DNA from: Candidatus Dormiibacterota bacterium
GTDB taxonomy: Bacteria; Chloroflexota; Dormibacteria; Aeolococcales; Aeolococcaceae
Assembly (NCBI GenBank): GCA_003132805.1
Contig: PKYW01000036.1
Span: 1,193-37,432, forward strand
Length of the DNA stretch: 36,240 nucleotides
Direction of reading: 5' to 3'
Part shown: positions 23,197-31,658 of the stretch, piece after piece
How the letters are laid out: each line of letters opens with the position of its first letter
How positions within the stretch are numbered: position 1 is the stretch's first letter
Program-made: the position numbers and the translations under genes
Notes under the pieces: model-generated
The model's database searches: none
Told to the model about the DNA's origin: nothing
Seen by the model: only the letters and a program-made list of their open reading frames with translations

Positions 23197-23726
23197 GTCG
23201 CCGCGTAGACGAAGTGGGCGGCCGGCTGGCCGAGCCATTGGACGATTCGCATGGCGAGGTCCATCCCGGTGGCGAACTTCGCAGTGCGCAGGCCGGTGAG
23301 CTGGTTCGGGCTGCATCCCAGGACTGTGGCGAGATCAGACCAGGTCAGGCCGTCCTGTCGTCGCCTCTCGTCCATCGCGGCGTAGAGGATCTTCAGCGCC
23401 CAGCGCAGCCGGCGGTCTGGACCGGCCGCCGGGAGCGTGACGCTGTCGTCGTCACCGGTGGCTCCGACGAGGAAGCTCTCTGGAGCCCGCCCGAGCCACC
23501 GAAGCATGAACAGGGCGTGCTGGCACGACGTCCTCGGGTTCCTGGCCATGTTCGTCAACGTAGCTGGGCTGATCGGATGGTCCTTGCGGCGGTCGTTCAA
23601 CTCAGAGGACAACTCCCACAGCTGGCCGGCAACCCCGTTCCAGCTGAGACCCAGCTCGGTTCGCTTGTTGTCCAGGGCCGCATAGAGAGCAGCGACATCG
23701 AACGGCCGGATGCGCCGGTCTTCCAC
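23190..23726 (-). CDS. Tandem helix-turn-helix protein, function unknown
   Basis: The 178-residue protein consists of two similar XRE-like helical repeats. Repeat 1 (about 9-85) reads DVAALYAALDNKRTELGLSW and ends with FMLRWLGRAPESFLV. Repeat 2 (about 106-177) reads ALKILYAAMDERRRQDGLTW and ends with RIVQWLGQPAAHFVY. Each contains a helix-turn-helix-like core (SPATLTNMARNPRTS; SPNQLTGLRTAKFAT). A single chain could therefore bind DNA like a head-to-tail dimer. The GTG at 23726 follows TAGGAG, and the gene starts six bases after the F420-type oxidoreductase, so the two are almost certainly co-translated. No family name is recognised. Confidence 0.8.
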   Translation of the reverse strand: MEDRRIRPFDVAALYAALDNKRTELGLSWNGVAGQLWELSSELNDRRKDHPISPATLTNMARNPRTSCQHALFMLRWLGRAPESFLVGATGDDDSVTLPAAGPDRRLRWALKILYAAMDERRRQDGLTWSDLATVLGCSPNQLTGLRTAKFATGMDLAMRIVQWLGQPAAHFVYAATW

Positions 23727-23732
23727 CGTCTC

Positions 23733-24608
23733 CTACGACGGCCCGAGCTGAGCGAGACGGGGGGCGAGTTCCGCGAGCGCCCTGGCGGTCGCCACCGGAT
23801 CGGGCGACGTGTTGCGGACTCCGACCATGGCGATGCCCAGCTTCGCGTACGCCTCCATCTCGCGCAGGAATCCGTCGACGTCCTTGGTGGGGTCAGCCGG
23901 ACCCTGGATGGTCTTCTTGATCGTGGCCATGTCACGGCCCTCATCCTCGCAATGCTGGGCGAGGATGTCGAGCTTGCGCTGCACCTCCGGCGGCCCAAGC
24001 GCGAAGAGGTTGCATGCATCCGCATACCGGGCCACGAGTTTCAGGGTCTTGCGTTCGCCGCCGCCGCCGATGAGGATCTTCGGACGCGGCTGCTGAACGG
24101 GCGCCGGATGGCAGAGGGTTTCCGCGAGGTGGTAGTGCTTGCCGTCGTACGGGCCGTCGTTGTCACTCCACATCTGATTGCAGATCTGGATCGTCTCCTC
24201 GAGCCGTTCGAAGCGCTCGGCGATGGGCGGGAAGGGCACGCCCAGGGCCAGGTGCTCACGCTCGTACCATGCCGCCCCGATCCCGAGCATCGCCCTGCCG
24301 CCGGACACGACGTCCAGGGTGGTCACGATCTTGGCGAGCAGGCCCGGGTGCCGGTAGGTCACCCCGGTGACCATCAGCGACAGGGTGATCCGCTCGGTCT
24401 TTCCGGCGACGAAGCCGAGCGACGTGTAGCCCTCGAGCATCGGGTCCTGGGCGGAGGCGAACTGCTCCATCTGGAACCAGTGATCCATCATCGTGAAGGT
24501 CGAGCAGCCTGATTCCTCGGCGGCCTGGGCGGTGGCCGCGAGGGTCGGGCCGAGGGCTTTGCTCCCACCCGGAAGCGTGAAGTTCATGAAGTGAAGAGCG
24601 AGTTCCAT
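23733..24608 (-). CDS. LLM-class F420-dependent oxidoreductase
   Basis: This luciferase-like TIM-barrel oxidoreductase of 291 residues probably uses the deazaflavin F420. Family features are visible in order: AAEESGCSTFTMMDHWFQME near 30-49, LMVTGVTYRHPGLLAKIVTTLD at about 78-99, SGGRAMLGIGAAWYEREH near 102-119, and RPKILIGGGGERKTLKLVARYAD around 175-197. The ATG at 24608 follows CAGGAGCCACCTG. It is directly upstream of the tandem-HTH gene. F420 rather than FMN use is inferred from the subfamily pattern, and the substrate is unknown. Confidence 0.88.
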   Translation of the reverse strand: MELALHFMNFTLPGGSKALGPTLAATAQAAEESGCSTFTMMDHWFQMEQFASAQDPMLEGYTSLGFVAGKTERITLSLMVTGVTYRHPGLLAKIVTTLDVVSGGRAMLGIGAAWYEREHLALGVPFPPIAERFERLEETIQICNQMWSDNDGPYDGKHYHLAETLCHPAPVQQPRPKILIGGGGERKTLKLVARYADACNLFALGPPEVQRKLDILAQHCEDEGRDMATIKKTIQGPADPTKDVDGFLREMEAYAKLGIAMVGVRNTSPDPVATARALAELAPRLAQLGPS

Positions 24609-24776
24609 CAGGTGGCTCCTGCAGGTGGCGAGTTTGGGCTTCGGCGGCTGGCGCGGCGGGCTCAGCGGGGCAGGTATGAAAGGCTAGTGGACTGAAGCAG
24701 AAAGGCGTTCTGCGCATTCCGGCTGGCGTCCCTTAGGCTACCCGGGAGGCATGCGGGCGCTAAAAGAGGATCGACT
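24609..24776. other. 168-base divergent gap before the sugar locus
   Basis: It separates the oxidoreductase (minus) from pseB (plus). I find no gene. TAGGCT (24734-24739) is a weak candidate -10 for pseB without a -35, and GAGGA precedes the pseB GTG. No repeats stand out. Confidence 0.4.
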
Positions 24777-25793
24777 GTGAATCATTTCGAGGGCCGGACC
24801 ATCCTGCTGACGGGGGGCACCGGCTCCTTCGGCCAGCATTTCACGCGCACCGCGCTCGCGAAGTGGAATCCGGCGGCCATTCGCATCTTCAGCCGCGACG
24901 AGCTCAAGCAGACCGACATGGAGCGGAAGTTCGACGACCCTAGGCTCCGCTTCTTCATCGGTGACGTGCGCGATCGCGACCGGCTGCGCCGCGCCATCGA
25001 GGGCGCCGACGTGGTCATCCACGCCGCCGCGCTGAAACACGTGCCGGTCTGCGAGTACAACCCGTTCGAGGCGATCAAGACCAACATCCTCGGCACGCAG
25101 AACGTCGCCGAGGTGTGCCTCGATGCGGGCGTGCCTCGAGCCCTCGCCCTGAGCACGGACAAGGCGGTGAGCCCCGTGAACCTCTACGGCGCGACCAAGC
25201 TGTGCGCGGAGAAGCTCTTCGTCCAGGCGAACGTGTATGCGGGCAAGCACGCCACCCGCCTGTCGTGCGTCCGCTATGGCAACGTCGTCGGCTCCCGCGG
25301 GAGCGTCGTCCCGCTCTTCCGTGACCAGTCAGCCTCCGGCGCCGGTGAGCTCACCGTCACCGATGAGCGGATGACCCGATTCTGGATCACGCTCGACCAG
25401 GCGGTGCAGTTCGTCGCCGACTGCTTCATCGCCATGTCCGGCGGTGAGGTGTTCGTGCCGAAGATCCCTAGCACCAAGGTGCTGGATCTCGCAGAGGCGA
25501 TCGCTCCGGGACTGCCGATTCGCTACACGGGAATCCGTCCCGGCGAGAAGTTGCACGAATCGCTGATCACGCCCGAAGAGGCGCGCCACACGGTGGACAA
25601 GGGCTGGTGTTACGTCGTTGAGCCGGAACACGCCTTCTGGAGCCCGCTTGACACGAATGACGGCACGCCGGTTGCGGAGGACTTCGTCTACAGCAGCGAC
25701 CGCAACACGCAATGGCTTGACATCACCGAGCTCCGCGGGTTGCTCGCCACCGTGCCGCAAGCGGCCACGACGGTGCCGGCACCGGTCGGATGA
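24777..25793 (+). CDS. pseB: UDP-N-acetylglucosamine 4,6-dehydratase (inverting), PseB
   Basis: PseB starts pseudaminic acid synthesis by converting UDP-GlcNAc to the 4-keto-6-deoxy-L-arabino sugar, inverting C5. It has 338 residues: the NAD(P) motif GGTGSFGQ at 13-20, the PseB-specific IFSRDELKQTDM at 37-48, HAAALKHVPVCEYNP at 82-96 and STDKAVSPVNLYGATK at 126-141. Asp128, Lys129 and Tyr137 have the same spacing as the catalytic Asp-Lys-Tyr known in the Helicobacter enzyme. The GTG at 24777 is preceded by GAGGATCGACT. The stop overlaps pseC as ATGA. It is first in a six-gene operon. Confidence 0.95.
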   Translation: MNHFEGRTILLTGGTGSFGQHFTRTALAKWNPAAIRIFSRDELKQTDMERKFDDPRLRFFIGDVRDRDRLRRAIEGADVVIHAAALKHVPVCEYNPFEAIKTNILGTQNVAEVCLDAGVPRALALSTDKAVSPVNLYGATKLCAEKLFVQANVYAGKHATRLSCVRYGNVVGSRGSVVPLFRDQSASGAGELTVTDERMTRFWITLDQAVQFVADCFIAMSGGEVFVPKIPSTKVLDLAEAIAPGLPIRYTGIRPGEKLHESLITPEEARHTVDKGWCYVVEPEHAFWSPLDTNDGTPVAEDFVYSSDRNTQWLDITELRGLLATVPQAATTVPAPVG

Positions 25794-26992
25794 GCGTCAC
25801 CAGTCCGCCGGCGATCGCCGGCGGCACGCCGATACGAGTCCAGCCGCTCCCCTACGGCCGCCACCAGATTGATGAAGCCGACATCGCGGCGGTGGTCGCC
25901 GCGCTGCGCTCGGGGACGCTCACCGGTGGAGCGCTGATCGCCGACTTCGAGCACGCGCTCGCCGCCCGGTGCAAGGTCGAGCACGCCGTTGCTGTCGCCA
26001 ACGGCAGCGTTGCCCTCGATCTCGCGGTCCTTGCGCTCGGCATCGGACCCGGCGACGAGGTGATCACGACGCCGCTGACGTTTGTCGCGACCGCGAACGC
26101 GGTGCTGCGCACCGGTGCCGTCCCGGTGTTCGCGGATGTCGGCGAGGATCGCTGCCTCGACCCCGACTCGGTCGCGCGCGCGGTCACGCCGCGCACCAAG
26201 GCGGTGATCACGGTCGACTACTCAGGACTCCCGTCGGATGTTGCGGCGCTGAAAGCGGCGCTGCCACGGCCGCTTCCAGTGATCGCGGACAGCGCTCACT
26301 CGCTCGGCGCGTCGCTGGACGGCCGTCCGGTGGGAAGCCTGGCCGACATCACCACGCTCAGCTTTCACCCCGTGAAACAGATCACCACCGGTGAGGGCGG
26401 CGCGTGCCTGACCAGCGACGCCGATATCGCGGATCGCATTCGCAAGCTGCGCAACCACGGGATGACCAGCACCGCCGACGAGCGCACCGGCGGGCTCTGG
26501 AAATACGACGTCACCATGCTCGGCGACAACCACCGCATGACCGCCATTCAGGCCGCGCTCGGTATTTCGCAGCTGCGCCGCCTGGAGGGCGTTGTCGCCG
26601 AACGGAGCGAGATCGCCGACCGCTACGACGCGATCCTCATCGACCTTCCCGGCATTGGTCTTCCGCCTCGCCCGGCCGGCCGTCGCAGCGCCTGGCACAT
26701 CTATCCCATCGAGATCGACCCCGGTGCGTTCGGATGCGAGCGAGACTCGGTGATCGACGCGCTGCGAGCGGAGGGGATCGAGGCAACGCTGCATTACCCC
26801 GCGGTGCACCTCCTCACGCTGTACCGCGAGCGAGGCGGTGTCCCTCGGACGGTCCCGCAGGCCGAGCAGCTGTGCGATCGCCTGGTGACGCTGCCCCTCT
26901 ACCCCGCCATGACCGTCTCCGATCAGGACGACGTCGTGCTCGCCCTGCAGCGGATTCACGTGTGGGCGGCGGGCGGCGCGGTCAGGTCGTGA
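25790..26992 (+). CDS. pseC: UDP-4-amino-4,6-dideoxy-N-acetyl-beta-L-altrosamine transaminase, PseC
   Basis: PseC is a PLP-dependent aminotransferase (DegT/DnrJ/EryC1 family) that adds the 4-amino group to the PseB product using glutamate. Of 400 residues, the opening YGRHQIDEADIAAVVAALRS is typical. The PLP-binding Asp167-Ser-Ala-His170 stretch is present. The Schiff-base lysine is Lys196 in SFHPVKQITTGEGG, the PseC signature. KYDVTMLGDNHRMTAIQAAL and the C-terminal YPAVHLLTLYRERGG follow. Both ends overlap neighbours by four bases (ATGA, GTGA). It shares the family fold with other sugar aminotransferases; the PseC assignment relies on motif plus neighbours. Confidence 0.94.
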   Translation: MSVTSPPAIAGGTPIRVQPLPYGRHQIDEADIAAVVAALRSGTLTGGALIADFEHALAARCKVEHAVAVANGSVALDLAVLALGIGPGDEVITTPLTFVATANAVLRTGAVPVFADVGEDRCLDPDSVARAVTPRTKAVITVDYSGLPSDVAALKAALPRPLPVIADSAHSLGASLDGRPVGSLADITTLSFHPVKQITTGEGGACLTSDADIADRIRKLRNHGMTSTADERTGGLWKYDVTMLGDNHRMTAIQAALGISQLRRLEGVVAERSEIADRYDAILIDLPGIGLPPRPAGRRSAWHIYPIEIDPGAFGCERDSVIDALRAEGIEATLHYPAVHLLTLYRERGGVPRTVPQAEQLCDRLVTLPLYPAMTVSDQDDVVLALQRIHVWAAGGAVRS

Positions 26993-27975
26993 CCCCGCGG
27001 GCGTTGCTCGCCGCTGATTGCGGCCGGGGCGTCGGGCTGGGGCACCTCGAGCGGATGCTCGCGCTTGCCGATGCGCTCGATCCTGATGTGGATGTCTCGA
27101 TGCTGGTCCCGCAGGGGGACGTGGCGATCCGGCAGCGCGTCGTCGATCGAGGCCACGCGCCACTCGAGGCTTCGGGTGACACGCCGGCACGCGTGGCGGC
27201 GGTTGCAGGCGATTCGACGCCCTTCGATGTGGTCGTGCTTGACGGATACGTCTTCGATGTCGCCCTGCAGCACCGTCTTCGCGACCGCGCACCGTTGTCG
27301 GTTGTCGACGACCTCCGTCTCCCGACAGACTGCGACCTGGCGGTGAACCCGTCACCCGGCGGCGAAACGCTGCGACCCGAGGGCGCCGGCGGCTTTCTCG
27401 GCGGCGCGGACTACGCGCTCATCCGAGCGTCCGTTGTACAAGCGCGCGAGCTGGGACTGCGACGCGACCGCGACCCGAGGACTGTCCTGGTGTCGACTGG
27501 CGCAACCGATCCCGCCGGTCTCGGTCGCTCGGTGAGCCACTCCCTGCTGGAACGCGACCCCGACGTCAAGGTGACCCGGGTCGTCGGCCCTGACTCGCTC
27601 GACATCGCCGAGCGGGCGTGGGCGCGCGAGCAGCTGCTGCAAGCGCCGCCTGACCTCGCCGACGGTCTCGCGACGGCAACGGTCTACGTCGGCGCCGCGG
27701 GGACCACGGCGGTGCAGGCTGCATGCGTCGGGTGCCCCGCGGTGATCACGCCTGCGGTAAGCAACCAGGCAGCGCAAGCTGCGGCCCTCGAGGCCGCGGG
27801 CTGTGCCGTTGTGGTGGATGCGACGTACCTCGCAGACACGTGCCTTGCGCTCCTCGATGATCTGGCGCGGCGTGCGGAGATGGCGGTGCGCGGCCGCGCA
27901 CTCGTCGATGGATGCGGGGCTGCGAGAGTCGCTGATGCGATCCGGCACCTCGTCGCCGCTCGAGCTGCCTCATGA
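26989..27975 (+). CDS. pseG: UDP-2,4-diacetamido-2,4,6-trideoxy-beta-L-altropyranose hydrolase, PseG
   Basis: PseG removes UDP from the nucleotide sugar to free the six-carbon precursor that PseI condenses with phosphoenolpyruvate. The 328 residues have a GT-B-like fold. The N-terminal signature GRGVGLGHLERMLALADAL includes the catalytic His19 position. FDVVVLDGYVFD, LRLPTDCDLAVNPSP and the late AVSNQAAQAAALEAAGC are family features. The GTG at 26989 overlaps the pseC stop as GTGA; the longer open frame upstream is a shadow of pseC. The next gene overlaps as ATGA. Confidence 0.92.
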   Translation: MTPRALLAADCGRGVGLGHLERMLALADALDPDVDVSMLVPQGDVAIRQRVVDRGHAPLEASGDTPARVAAVAGDSTPFDVVVLDGYVFDVALQHRLRDRAPLSVVDDLRLPTDCDLAVNPSPGGETLRPEGAGGFLGGADYALIRASVVQARELGLRRDRDPRTVLVSTGATDPAGLGRSVSHSLLERDPDVKVTRVVGPDSLDIAERAWAREQLLQAPPDLADGLATATVYVGAAGTTAVQAACVGCPAVITPAVSNQAAQAAALEAAGCAVVVDATYLADTCLALLDDLARRAEMAVRGRALVDGCGAARVADAIRHLVAARAAS

Positions 27976-28727
27976 CCACGGTTGCCGTCATCCAGGCGCG
28001 GTGTGGATCGACACGCTTTCCTCGCAAGGTGCTGGCGCCACTCCAGGGCCGGCCGATGCTCGCTCACATCATTGAGCGGGTCTCGCGCGCAACCCTCGTC
28101 GACCGGGTCGTCGTCGCCACCACCGACGGCAGCATCGATGACGAGGTCGCGACCCTCGCGCGCGCGTTGGGTGCCGGCGTTACCCGGGGACCTGAGGACG
28201 ACGTGTTGACTCGCTATGTCTTGGCGGCACGCGAGCACGGCGCCGACGTCATCGTGCGCATCACCGCCGACTGTCCGCTGACCGATCCCGCAGTCGTCGA
28301 TTCCATCGTTCGTGCCCGCAGCGACCACGATTCAGACTATGCGAGCAACGTCGAGCCCCCAACATTTCCCGAGGGTTACGACTGTGAGGTGTTCACGTCC
28401 GCGTGTCTCGGACGTGTTGATCGTGAGGCGACACTTGCGTACGAGCGCGAGCATGTCACCGTGCGGGTCCGCGAGCACATGGATGACTTTCGCACCACCG
28501 GTGTCGCGCACGATCCGGATCTCTCGGGGATACGACTCACCGTCGACGTCCCGGCTGACCTCGACCGTGTGAGACGCCTGCTCGACACACTGCCGCTCTC
28601 GCCACCGCCCGATCTCGGCGCAGTCGTGGCGGCCTTCGAGGGCGACCCGCTCCTGCAGGATCAGAGCGGGCTGCCCTTGCGCAACGAGCGCTATCGCGCG
28701 CAACGCGAGGCCGCCCACCGCACATGA
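27972..28727 (+). CDS. pseF: Nonulosonic acid cytidylyltransferase, SpsF/PseF-type
   Basis: This protein should activate pseudaminic acid with CTP to CMP-pseudaminic acid. The 251 residues have the nucleotidyltransferase start AVIQARCGSTRFPRKVLAPL and VRITADCPLTDPAVVDSIV. PFPEGYDCEVF-like FPEGYDCEVFT and RLTVDVPADLDRVRR follow. The opening is closer to the SpsF (COG1861) branch found in Bacillus spore-coat sugar operons than to the classical PseF/NeuA opening (IPARGGSK). The symbol therefore describes the expected role rather than strict orthology. Its coupling to pseG (ATGA overlap) and to the flippase supports the role. Confidence 0.8.
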   Translation: MTTVAVIQARCGSTRFPRKVLAPLQGRPMLAHIIERVSRATLVDRVVVATTDGSIDDEVATLARALGAGVTRGPEDDVLTRYVLAAREHGADVIVRITADCPLTDPAVVDSIVRARSDHDSDYASNVEPPTFPEGYDCEVFTSACLGRVDREATLAYEREHVTVRVREHMDDFRTTGVAHDPDLSGIRLTVDVPADLDRVRRLLDTLPLSPPPDLGAVVAAFEGDPLLQDQSGLPLRNERYRAQREAAHRT

Positions 28728-30277
28728 GCGTTCCGGCCGCGCCGGTCGCGCACGGACGTCGCGTCTTCCGCAACACGCTGTTCACCGGCGTCGTCGGTGT
28801 GCTCTCACTGCTCGCCAACTTCTTCGTCATCGGCGAAGCGGTTCGCCGCCTGCACATGGGGCCGTACGGCGTGCTCACTCTGGCTCTGGCGTTCTCGTTG
28901 TCGGCGGGCTTTCTGAGTATCTCCGATCTCGGACTCCAGTCAGGCGTCACGCGTTTCATCGCGGACGCCGACGGGCGTGGTCAGCGCGGGCGGATCGGGG
29001 AAACCGTGAGCTCCGCGCTGGCGATCCTCTCTGGCGCGGGAGTGGTTGCTGCCGGCATCCTCCTCACACTCTCGGTGATCGCGAGTCACGTCTTCACGAA
29101 CGTCCACGGAGCCACCCTTCAGAACGATCTGCACCTGCTCTTCGTCCTGTTCGCTGCCGAGGCGTTGTTCGGGCTTCCAGCACTCGCTTTTCTCGGCGTC
29201 CTTCAGGGCCTGCAGCACTACGGCTGGATCAAGGTGATAGACCTGTCGCGACAGATCCTGTATACGGCGCTGGCGCTCTTCGTCCTGTTCACCGGACAGG
29301 GTGTTGTGGCCTTTGGTGCAGCCATGATCTCCGGGACGCTGTTCGCCGCCGTTGGCTACGCTGTCGCAGCACGAGTGCTCTGCCCTGATCTGCGCATCTC
29401 GCCGAAACTGATCAACCGCGCAGCGCTGCGGCCGCTCGCCGGTTTCAGTGCCTGGGTCTTCGTCACGCGGATCCTCGGCGTCATCTGGGCACAGATGGAC
29501 ACGCTGATCCTGTCGGTGCTCGTGGGGATCAACGTTCTCGCCGGCTACAGCGTCATCGCACGCCTCGAGTCGGCTGCATCGTATCCGCTGTCGTTGACGG
29601 CGGCTGCCGTCGTGCCCGCAGCTGCAAATCTCCTTGCGCTGGAATCGCGGGTCCGGCTCCGCGAGCTGCTGATTCGTGGCACGCGGTACACGCTCGCACT
29701 GTCGATGCCCGTGACGATCGCGGCGTTGGTCCTGGCTCGCCCATTGATCGTCGCCTGGGTCGGCCCGCAGTACGTCAGCTTCGCAGGACCGGCACAGCTG
29801 TTTCTCACCTACCAGCTGCTCTCCTGCACCGCCAATATTGCGCTGACCATCCTCATCGGGGTCGGGCGCATCCGCGCCGTAACCGCCATCGTCTCACTCG
29901 CCGTCGCCGTGAACCTCGTGGTCTCGATCGCGCTCGCGAAACCACTCGGGGTGACCGGCGTGATCATCGGGACCCTGATCGGGTATGGCATCACGGCGCC
30001 GCTCTACATCCGGCTTGTACTGGATGTGCTGTCGATGCGAATCGCAGAGTTCCTCAGTGGTGCGATCGCACCCATCCTTCCCTGGGCAGTGGTGTTCGGT
30101 GGTTGCGTCGCCCTCACCGCGCTGCTCGTCAACCCGGTGAGCCTTATCGCGGTGGCGCTCTGCTGCGTCCCTGCGAGCCTCATCTACATCGCCTGCGTGG
30201 TCCGCTTCTCGATGACCAGCGAGGAACGCACGGCATTGATCGGTTTCGTTCTTCCGGCGCGAAGGCAACACTCGTGA
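28724..30277 (+). CDS. Polysaccharide flippase (Wzx/PST, MATE-like superfamily)
   Basis: This multi-spanning membrane protein of 517 residues has about 14 hydrophobic helices. It would flip lipid-linked sugars across the cytoplasmic membrane. It shows the Wzx-type layout: an N-terminal amphipathic stretch (RRVFRNTLFTGVVGVLSLLA), then YGVLTLALAFSLSAGFLSI and DLGLQSGVTRFIAD at about 46-80. The central region contains MDTLILSVLVGINVLAGYSV. It begins by ATGA overlap with the cytidylyltransferase and ends by GTGA overlap with the glycosyltransferase-like gene, so export and sugar activation are made together. The substrate is inferred from the operon. Confidence 0.88.
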   Translation: MSVPAAPVAHGRRVFRNTLFTGVVGVLSLLANFFVIGEAVRRLHMGPYGVLTLALAFSLSAGFLSISDLGLQSGVTRFIADADGRGQRGRIGETVSSALAILSGAGVVAAGILLTLSVIASHVFTNVHGATLQNDLHLLFVLFAAEALFGLPALAFLGVLQGLQHYGWIKVIDLSRQILYTALALFVLFTGQGVVAFGAAMISGTLFAAVGYAVAARVLCPDLRISPKLINRAALRPLAGFSAWVFVTRILGVIWAQMDTLILSVLVGINVLAGYSVIARLESAASYPLSLTAAAVVPAAANLLALESRVRLRELLIRGTRYTLALSMPVTIAALVLARPLIVAWVGPQYVSFAGPAQLFLTYQLLSCTANIALTILIGVGRIRAVTAIVSLAVAVNLVVSIALAKPLGVTGVIIGTLIGYGITAPLYIRLVLDVLSMRIAEFLSGAIAPILPWAVVFGGCVALTALLVNPVSLIAVALCCVPASLIYIACVVRFSMTSEERTALIGFVLPARRQHS

Positions 30278-31641
30278 AGCGCGTACGCGTGCTGGCGCTT
30301 GACCACTACTTTGACCAGGACCTCCAGGCCCTCGAGGCGCACCCTCGCCTCGATGTGCGTCGGTTTCCCTACCAACGCCTGCGCGGTCCTGCCATTCGCA
30401 TGATGGGACAGCGCGTTGCCACTGGTGTCCGGGCATACAACGACCCGGCTATCGCCGTGGCACGCGACCGCTACACGGCCTGGCTCGCGCGAGAAATCCA
30501 GCGCCTGTACCTAGAATGGGCCTTCGACGTCCTGGTACTTCCCTCCGACACCTTTTTCTACGTCCGCACGATCCCGGACGCAACGCATCGACTGGGTCTC
30601 CCCGTAGTGGTGGTTCAGAAAGAGACAACCGTCTCACGGTCGACCATGGAGCAGTTCAGCAAGGAGATCGGCACCGAAGCGCCTTTCATCTCTGACTTCA
30701 TGACCGTGTGCAGCGAGCGGCAGCGCGAGTTCTGGATGCGCGCAGGCGCGGATCACGACCGCATTGACGTGACCGGACAGCCGCGGTTCGACATCTACGC
30801 GTCGAGCGCGCGCACACCGCGGTCCGGACGGCCGCGCATCCTGTTTCTCAGCTACGCGCTCGACGCGTACGTCCCCGGCGCCGGCCGGGGTCAGGGCCTG
30901 CTCACCTGGGAGCCGCTTCGCGACGCGACGGAGTCCGCGCTCGTGGAGCTCGCTCGTACGGGAGACTGCGAGGTCATCGTCAAGTGCCATCCTCAGCAGG
31001 ATCGCCGTGGCGTGGCCCAGCAGCTTGCCAACCTCGCGGGCGGCTCATGGCAGCGCAGTGTCAGCATCGCCGGCCAGGACGCGGACACCCGCGAGTTGAT
31101 CATCGCTGCTGATGTCGTCGTGGGATTTCAGACCACCGCACTGTATGAGGCTGTAGCGGCGCGACGGAAGGTGATCTATGCGGCCTGGGGTGAGGCGTAC
31201 GAGCGGTATCGAAGCGGTCTCATTCCCTTCCACGAGGCACCACAAGCGTGTGTCGCACACGCGGAGTCGCCGGAGATGCTCGTGGCGATGGTCACTGACA
31301 ACGCACCACCTCCCGCCGCGGGCTGCGAGTCATGGTATGCGGCGGCGCTCGGGTCCGTCGATGGTCACGCCACCGACCGCGTCGCTGACCGGCTTACCAT
31401 CGTTGCAGCCGAGTGGACCGCCACGGACGAGCGCCGCGCCTTGGACGTGCGCCGTCGCCGCTATGCGCTGGGCCTGCTCGCGCGCTCGCTGGCCGCGGAG
31501 GCCCTGTGGACTGCCGCCATCCCGGTCGCCCACCTCGCCGGCGAGCAGCGCAGGGTGGCGCTCAGAAGGCAGCGGGCGGGCGAGGGCCGGGCGATGGCGT
31601 CATCGACGCTCCGCCGCCAGGCGAGCCGCGACAGGGGCTGA
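30274..31641 (+). CDS. GT-B-like glycosyl/glycerophosphotransferase, putative
   Basis: The 455-residue protein has a GT-B-like two-domain pattern. The N-terminal half includes VVVVQKETTVSRSTM and SDFMTVCSERQREFWMRAG. The C-terminal half has VIVKCHPQQDRRG, recalling the KPHP stretch of CDP-glycerol glycerophosphotransferases. ELIIAADVVVGFQTTALYEA and RRKVIYAAWGEAYERY follow, as in surface-polysaccharide transferases. The last ~60 residues are Arg-rich and helical. The GTG at 30274 overlaps the flippase stop as GTGA; a 57-codon upstream extension is a shadow. As the only transferase in the operon, it may move the CMP-activated sugar to its acceptor; that is inference. Confidence 0.7.
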   Translation: MKRVRVLALDHYFDQDLQALEAHPRLDVRRFPYQRLRGPAIRMMGQRVATGVRAYNDPAIAVARDRYTAWLAREIQRLYLEWAFDVLVLPSDTFFYVRTIPDATHRLGLPVVVVQKETTVSRSTMEQFSKEIGTEAPFISDFMTVCSERQREFWMRAGADHDRIDVTGQPRFDIYASSARTPRSGRPRILFLSYALDAYVPGAGRGQGLLTWEPLRDATESALVELARTGDCEVIVKCHPQQDRRGVAQQLANLAGGSWQRSVSIAGQDADTRELIIAADVVVGFQTTALYEAVAARRKVIYAAWGEAYERYRSGLIPFHEAPQACVAHAESPEMLVAMVTDNAPPPAAGCESWYAAALGSVDGHATDRVADRLTIVAAEWTATDERRALDVRRRRYALGLLARSLAAEALWTAAIPVAHLAGEQRRVALRRQRAGEGRAMASSTLRRQASRDRG

Positions 31642-31658
31642 CCCGCTCCTGCAAACGA

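Noticed and set aside
26222-27355. 377-codon minus-strand frame over pseC/pseG
   Set aside because: Antisense shadow; pseC and pseG are intact with catalytic motifs on the plus strand.
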